Shown one piece after another: positions 60,143 to 64,000 of a DNA stretch of 64,000 bases. The position numbers were made by a program, and so were the translations under genes. The notes beneath the pieces are model-generated. The model was not told the origin of the DNA, did no database searches, and saw only the letters and a list, made by a program, of their open reading frames with translations. Positions within the stretch are counted from its first letter, which is position 1, and each line of letters starts with the position of its first letter. Source of the stretch: CAVRRZ01 sp963723745 (GTDB lineage: Bacteria; Actinomycetota; Actinomycetes; Mycobacteriales; Geodermatophilaceae); NCBI GenBank assembly GCA_963723745.1, contig CAVRRZ010000004.1, positions 186,001 to 250,000 on the forward strand, given 5' to 3'.

Positions 60143-61096
60143 CTACGGAGCAGACCATGCCTCGGTGCACCGCAGCAGCAAACGGGTTCCTTCGCGAACA
60201 TCGTCATCCATGCGCCCCAGGTAGTGAGGCGCCTCCATACGCACCTCGGCGGCACCATGGGCCGCTGGATTCCGGTACTTGAACAAGCGTTCGACAAGGT
60301 GTCGGTCGCGGTCCAAGCCGAGGGCTTGAATAGCGTGCTCCTTGGCGCCCCTGACCTCGGTGGAGGCCACACGCTCGACCAGCCGTGCGGGGTCTACCGA
60401 CAGCGTCGGAGGCAGGCCGTAGGTAATGGCGGTGCGCATCCTGCGCCTGTCCGTCGTCGTGAGCTTGAGGAGCTTCGGTGACTTTCCCGCTAGGGCCTCC
60501 AGCCCGGCACAGACGAGCATGGCGCCGACGTGCACGTCGGCGCCTACGCCGGCGAGATGCGCGTAGTGGAGCGCGGTGCGCTGGGCGGGCGACATCCGCT
60601 CGACGCGGTCGATGCTCGACCGGGCATCCCACGACCGCCCCGGACTCGTGATCAGGTGACGGGAGGCATCCACAATCTGGCGATGGCGGGCGTCGTTGCT
60701 GGCTGCGGTCTGCCCTCGGAGCAGGGGCGGCCCACTCGGCACGCAGTGCACGCCGTCGAGGGCCAGCGCGAGCACGACGCGGCTTACCAGGTCTTTGAAC
60801 TCGCCCACCGACGGGCACCAGCCCCGCAGGAGGTACACGTCCGAGTTGGTGATGCCCGTGCTGCGGTCGGGCACCGACCAGTGCAGCGTCGCGTGAGGCG
60901 CAATCTGGATCCCCGGGCCGGTGTTTATCCGCGTCTTGTACGCCGGAGCGAGCCGCTGTTCGTACAGCAACGCGAAGCCTGGCGGCTGCTCGGGCCAACG
61001 ATCCAGGAGGCGTCGCAGCAAGGAACTGCGAGCACCGAGTTGAGCCAGGCGAACCATGAGGCGCGCAAGAGCACGGCGACGGCGACGGCGATGCAC
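60143..61096 (-). CDS. HEPN-like domain protein of unknown function
   Basis: This protein of about 317 residues starts at GTG behind GGGGGAGTAGGTCA and opens with a run of arginines (HRRRRRRALARL). The middle (LHWSVPDRSTGITNSDVYLL, LVSRVVLALALDGVHCVPSG) is not recognised. Near the C-terminus HLVERLFKYRNPAAHGAAEV carries an R-x4-H motif in a helical context (GAMLVCAGLEALAGKSPKLL before it), as in HEPN/Apea-type ribonuclease-like domains. That assignment is tentative. An IS3 lies just upstream and may have displaced a divergent partner gene. Confidence 0.6.
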   Translation of the reverse strand: MHRRRRRRALARLMVRLAQLGARSSLLRRLLDRWPEQPPGFALLYEQRLAPAYKTRINTGPGIQIAPHATLHWSVPDRSTGITNSDVYLLRGWCPSVGEFKDLVSRVVLALALDGVHCVPSGPPLLRGQTAASNDARHRQIVDASRHLITSPGRSWDARSSIDRVERMSPAQRTALHYAHLAGVGADVHVGAMLVCAGLEALAGKSPKLLKLTTTDRRRMRTAITYGLPPTLSVDPARLVERVASTEVRGAKEHAIQALGLDRDRHLVERLFKYRNPAAHGAAEVRMEAPHYLGRMDDDVREGTRLLLRCTEAWSAP

Positions 61097-61249
61097 TGAC
61101 CTACTCCCCCGGCTCTCGGCTGCACGGCAGCGGCCGTCGACGCATGCTCCAGCTATGACCGCAAGCAGCCACGCCCCCAACCCGCTCACCGCGGCGCTGC
61201 AGCACCTGGGACTGCCCAGACTTCAGTTGACTCTGTTCGGTAGGGGCGG

Positions 61250-62113
61250 TCAGGCCGCGTGGGCGGCCTGGGTCAGTGTCTCGAACTCGATGGGGGTCAT
61301 GCGTCCGAGGGCGTCTTGGCGCCGGCGGCGGTGGTAGGTCTTCTCGATCCAGACCACGATCGCCAGGCGCAGTTGCTCGCGGCTGGTCCAGCGTTGTCGG
61401 TTGAGGACGTTCTTCTGCAGCAGGCTGAAGAACGACTCCATGGCGGCGTTGTCAGCGCACGCTCCGACTCGGCCCATCGACCCGCGTAGCTGGGCCTCGC
61501 GTAGCGCCCGGACGTAGGCGTGGGAGCGAAATTGGCTGCCGCGGTCTGAGTGCATGATCGCTCCGACTGGGCCGCGGAGGGCGATGGCGTTGCGGAGCGC
61601 GTTGACCGCTAGCTCGGAAGTCATCCGGGCGTCGATGGAGTAGCCGACGATGCGCTTGGAGCTGGCGTCCTTGATCGCGCAGAGGTAGAGCTTGCCCTCG
61701 GCGGTGGGGTGCTCGGTGATGTCGGTCAGCCACAGCTGGTTGGGACGCTCGGCGGAGAACTCCCGCCGCACCAGGTCATCGTGCACCGGCGGCCCGGGCT
61801 TGCGGTTCAGGCCGCGCTTTCGGGAGTGCACCGACCAGAGCCGCTGCGAGGTGCACAGCCGATTGACCCGGTTGCGGGAAGCCCGCACGCCTTGGCCGGC
61901 GAGCTCGTCAGCGATGAACCGGTAGCCGAACTCCGGATCGTCGTGGTGGATGTCGATGGCTGCGTTGATCAGGTGCGCGTCATCCCAGTCGCGCTGACTG
62001 ATCGGATTGGCCTGCCACTTGTAGAAGGCCTGCTTGGAGAAGCCGAGCACCCGGCAGGTCACCGCGACGGGGATCTTGTCGGCGGCGAGGTCTTGGACCA
62101 GCGGGTACATCAT
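61250..62113 (-). CDS. IS3 transposase OrfB
   Basis: This 287-residue integrase-core transposase has the HTH-21 region (DPEFGYRFIADELAGQGVRA) and the DDE residues in LWLTDITEHPTAEGKLYLCA, MHSDRGSQFRSHAYV and DNAAMESFFSLLQKNVLNRQ. The ATG overlaps the orfA stop by four bases. The gene is intact. Confidence 0.93.
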   Translation of the reverse strand: MMYPLVQDLAADKIPVAVTCRVLGFSKQAFYKWQANPISQRDWDDAHLINAAIDIHHDDPEFGYRFIADELAGQGVRASRNRVNRLCTSQRLWSVHSRKRGLNRKPGPPVHDDLVRREFSAERPNQLWLTDITEHPTAEGKLYLCAIKDASSKRIVGYSIDARMTSELAVNALRNAIALRGPVGAIMHSDRGSQFRSHAYVRALREAQLRGSMGRVGACADNAAMESFFSLLQKNVLNRQRWTSREQLRLAIVVWIEKTYHRRRRQDALGRMTPIEFETLTQAAHAA

Positions 62114-62418
62114 TTTGGGAGCACGTCGCGGGCGAAGTACGCGGTCGCCCGGCGCAGGATCTCGTTCTCCTGCTCCAGCTGCTTGGTCCGCTTGCGCAGC
62201 TCCCGGTTCTCAGCCTCGAGGTCACCGCCTGGGCCGGCGGCATCGCTGGGCGAAGCTGGGCCGGGAAGCCCATCCTCGCGGTCAGCGATCTTCAGCCACC
62301 GGGCAAGACAGGACTCAGAGATCCCGAAGCTCCTGGCGACCTGCGCGATCGACTGGTCGCCCTGCCGGGCTACCGCGATCACATCCCGCCGGAACTCCTT
62401 GGGGAACGGCTTGGGCAC
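62110..62418 (-). CDS. IS3 transposase OrfA
   Basis: This 102-residue protein opens MPKPFPKEFRRDVIAVARQG, has the HTH ARSFGISESCLARWLKIAD and the zipper LEAENRELRKRTKQLEQENE. It is intact and coupled to orfB. Confidence 0.93.
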   Translation of the reverse strand: MPKPFPKEFRRDVIAVARQGDQSIAQVARSFGISESCLARWLKIADREDGLPGPASPSDAAGPGGDLEAENRELRKRTKQLEQENEILRRATAYFARDVLPK

Positions 62419-62621
62419 GATGCTGATCCTTCCAGCGAGGCCGCAGCCTCACAGGCAAGGAGTCAACCGAACCCTGGGCAGTCCCGTCCGTCATCGGCCA
62501 AGGATGGACGGCTTGCTGCGGTCGCCGTGACCGTCGACGGAGGGCACGCTCGGCAGCGGCACTCAGGGCAACGCCCTCACGACAGCGCTCGCTCCGCGCG
62601 CGTAGTCCTTAACGTGACGAT

Positions 62622-63501
62622 GTGCTCGGCCTTCCAGAAGGCATCGGCGGTTGCCTCTTCGACATGGACGGCGTCCTGACGCAGACGGCGACTCTTCACC
62701 AGGCCGCTTGGCAGCGCGTGTTCGACGAGTTCCTAGCGGTGCGGGGCGGCCAACAGCGAGGGTTCAGCCGCGGACGACTACCGCCGCTACGTCGACGGCA
62801 AAGCCCGCGCCGACGGCGTCCGCGACTTCCTTGCCAGCCGAGGCATCGTCCTGCCGGAGGGCAGTGCCGACGGTCCCGCCGACGCGGCCACGGTGCACGG
62901 CTTGAGCCAACGCAAAGACCAACTGTTCCTGCGTGAACTCACAGAACACGGCGTTGCGGTCTACCCCGGGTCGGTGCGCTACCTGCACGCGGTCAAGGAT
63001 GCCGGCCTGCGCACGGCCGTCGTCACCGCCTCGGTTCACGGTGCCGAGGTGCTGGCGGCGGGCGGCCTGACACCGTTGATAGATGTACGCATCGACGGTG
63101 TCGTGGCTGCCCGGGAAGGTCTGCGTGGGAAGCCGGCACCCGACGGCTTCCTCGCCGCTGCACGAGCGCTGGGCTTGCCGCCGGCGCAAGCGGCGGTGTA
63201 CGAGGATGCACTCGCGGGAGTGGCCGCCGGGCGCGCAGGGGGTTTTGGCTACGTCATCGGGGTCGACCGCACCGGGCATGCAGCGGATCTGCGGAGCTGT
63301 GGGGCCGATGTGGTGGTCACCGATCTGGAGCAGCTGTTGGACGCTGAACGCCCCCATGCCGCGGGCCGCGGGATGGGCGGGGCCGGCGGCCGTCGAACTC
63401 GGGGGGGGTGGGAGCGAACGGTCGGCCGACCCGGTCAGGGTCGGCCGACCGCTGCCACGAGGCCTCACCGGGACTGGTTCTCCGCCTGCCACATCCAGTA
63501 G
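62622..63501 (+). pseudogene. HAD (beta-phosphoglucomutase-type) hydrolase, frameshifted
   Basis: The HAD motifs are all present: GGCLFDMDGVLTQTATLH (motif I), LRTAVVTASVHG (II), GKPAPDGFLAAARALGLP (III) and VYEDALAGVAAGRAGGFG (IV). The cap segment RRYVDGKARADGVRDFLASR and HGLSQRKDQLFLRELTEHGV matches beta-phosphoglucomutase-like enzymes that often partner GH65 phosphorylases. A one-base shift near 62760 separates motif I from the rest. The written end overlaps the Dps gene and runs through a hairpin, so the native stop was probably near 63345 in another frame. Confidence 0.78.
63419..63451. terminator. bidirectional hairpin between HAD and dps
   Basis: CGGTCGGCCGACCC (63419-63432) and GGGTCGGCCGACCG (63438-63451) form a perfect 14-base stem with a five-base loop. 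It lies between two convergent genes, 14 bases after the dps stop. There is no U-tract, as is common in actinobacteria. Confidence 0.75.
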
Positions 63502-63938
63502 TGCTTCTCCAGGGCTGCGGTGATCTCGATGAGCAGATCCTGCGTCACCTGGTCGTCCTCGGTGGCGTTGATGCGTTCCCGCATGCGAGCGACCATCTGA
63601 TCGAAGACGTCCACGAAGAACCGGATCGCATCCTCGGCCTGGATCCACTCCACGGGAGGCTGCGGCACCTGGCTCTGGGACCGCAGGGCGTCGACGCGGC
63701 CGTCGGGCAGGACGCCGATCGCGGCCGCCCGCTCAGCCGCGACGTCGGTGTACTGCCGAGCCGTCTCGACCACGTCGTCCAGCTGCAGGTGGATGCTTCG
63801 GAAGTTGCGCCCCACGAGCGTCCAGTGGACCTGCTTGGCGATCAGGCTGAGGTCGCTGAGGTCGACCAGGGTGCCCTGCAGTGCCTCACCGGCGACCTTC
63901 TGGGCGTTCTCGGGAAGAGGGCTCTTGATCGGGGCCAT
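63465..63938 (-). CDS. dps: Dps ferritin-like DNA-protection protein
   Basis: This 157-residue protein has the Dps ferroxidase pattern LIAKQVHWTLVGRNFRSIHL then QLDDVVETARQYTDVAAERA, with the conserved His, Asp and Glu residues, and the helical C-terminus ITAALEKHYWMWQAENQ. It stores iron and protects DNA from peroxide. ATG 63938 follows GAGGAGGAATTCACGT; the frame extends seven codons further without a site. The promoter should lie at the window end. Confidence 0.92.
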   Translation of the reverse strand: MAPIKSPLPENAQKVAGEALQGTLVDLSDLSLIAKQVHWTLVGRNFRSIHLQLDDVVETARQYTDVAAERAAAIGVLPDGRVDALRSQSQVPQPPVEWIQAEDAIRFFVDVFDQMVARMRERINATEDDQVTQDLLIEITAALEKHYWMWQAENQSR

Positions 63939-64000
63939 ACGTGAATTCCTCCTCGTCATGGCTTTCGTTGCGCTTGCACTGGGTGTTCGTGTCGCCGACC

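Larger units (their letters stand above)
61208..62485 (-). mobile_element. IS3-family insertion sequence
   Basis: Terminal repeats GGGACTGCCCAG (61208-61219) and the complement of CTGGGCAGTCCC (62474-62485) bound intact orfA and orfB. It interrupts a plus-strand reading, MTASSHAPNPLTAALQHL, starting at 61157. I cannot identify a clear target duplication. Confidence 0.87.

Noticed and set aside
1..64000. CRISPR array
   Set aside because: No regularly spaced short repeats were seen. The only short tandem repeat noted is the coding 24-base pair at 20069-20116.
1..64000. Whole window as a single intact integrative element
   Set aside because: No intact integrase, relaxase, replication or conjugation genes are present, and the tRNA scars do not bracket the chaperone island.

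Overview
The window is high-GC actinobacterial DNA. Supporting signs are GTG/TTG starts behind GGAGG-type ribosome sites, CBS and DUF3040 proteins, a DUF6153-DUF305 pair, GAF-ANTAR, PucR and SpoIIE-phosphatase regulators, and the dnaK-grpE-dnaJ order. The mix resembles soil or rock actinobacteria such as Geodermatophilaceae, but no rRNA or housekeeping marker fixes the genus. It reads as chromosomal accessory DNA.

Layout. (1) 0.2-8.5 kb is an insertion-sequence graveyard: an IS1380, nested IS3 and IS30 elements, and two pieces of one tyrosine integrase split by an IS3 with a visible target duplication. (2) 8.6-24.8 kb holds regulators and small stress-type proteins (PucR, two DUF3040+CBS modules, DksA-like, DadA-like oxidase, STAS, MgtC, baeRF-like, PAS-LuxR, XdhC, GAF-LuxR). 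Many are broken: a decayed response regulator, a truncated EAL protein, a CoxE fragment, and two sites where truncated genes abut. (3) 24.8-31.2 kb is a scarred integration hot spot: a dead mazEF-like pair, two tRNA-Gly 3' fragments each followed by the same hairpin, a transposase-less cassette carrying a GAF-ANTAR regulator, a thiol-redox set (CcdA, TlpA, DUF6153, DUF305), an IS5 and a second integrase fragment. (4) 31.3-45.4 kb is a largely intact protein-quality-control island: HtpX protease, LpqE-like lipoprotein, cation/proton antiporter, then on the minus strand Hsp20, a zinc-ribbon protein and the compact dnaK-grpE-dnaJ(cbpA)-cbpM-clpB-trx-FHA-S1C protease run. (5) 45.4-49.7 kb is IS21 debris cut by an IS1182, with half a PP2C phosphatase. 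(6) 49.9-64 kb has a GAF-GAF-SpoIIE phosphatase, a second antiporter, an IS1380, NDH-2, FtsH, UspA, a HEPN-like protein, an IS3, a HAD sugar-phosphate hydrolase and Dps.

How it fits together. Regions 4 and 6 encode disaggregation (ClpB/DnaK/Hsp20), membrane and envelope proteolysis (FtsH, HtpX, S1C), redox repair (thioredoxin), ion homeostasis (two antiporters) and DNA/iron protection (Dps). This resembles in content the transmissible locus of stress tolerance of Proteobacteria, and it too is bounded by mobile-element debris. htpX and ftsH share an ECF-type promoter pattern (GGAAC, 17 bases, CGT).

Caution. One-base frameshifts are common from 13.7 to 33.8 kb and nearly absent from the chaperone run. 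Decay is the simplest reading, but consensus errors in G/C runs are not excluded.
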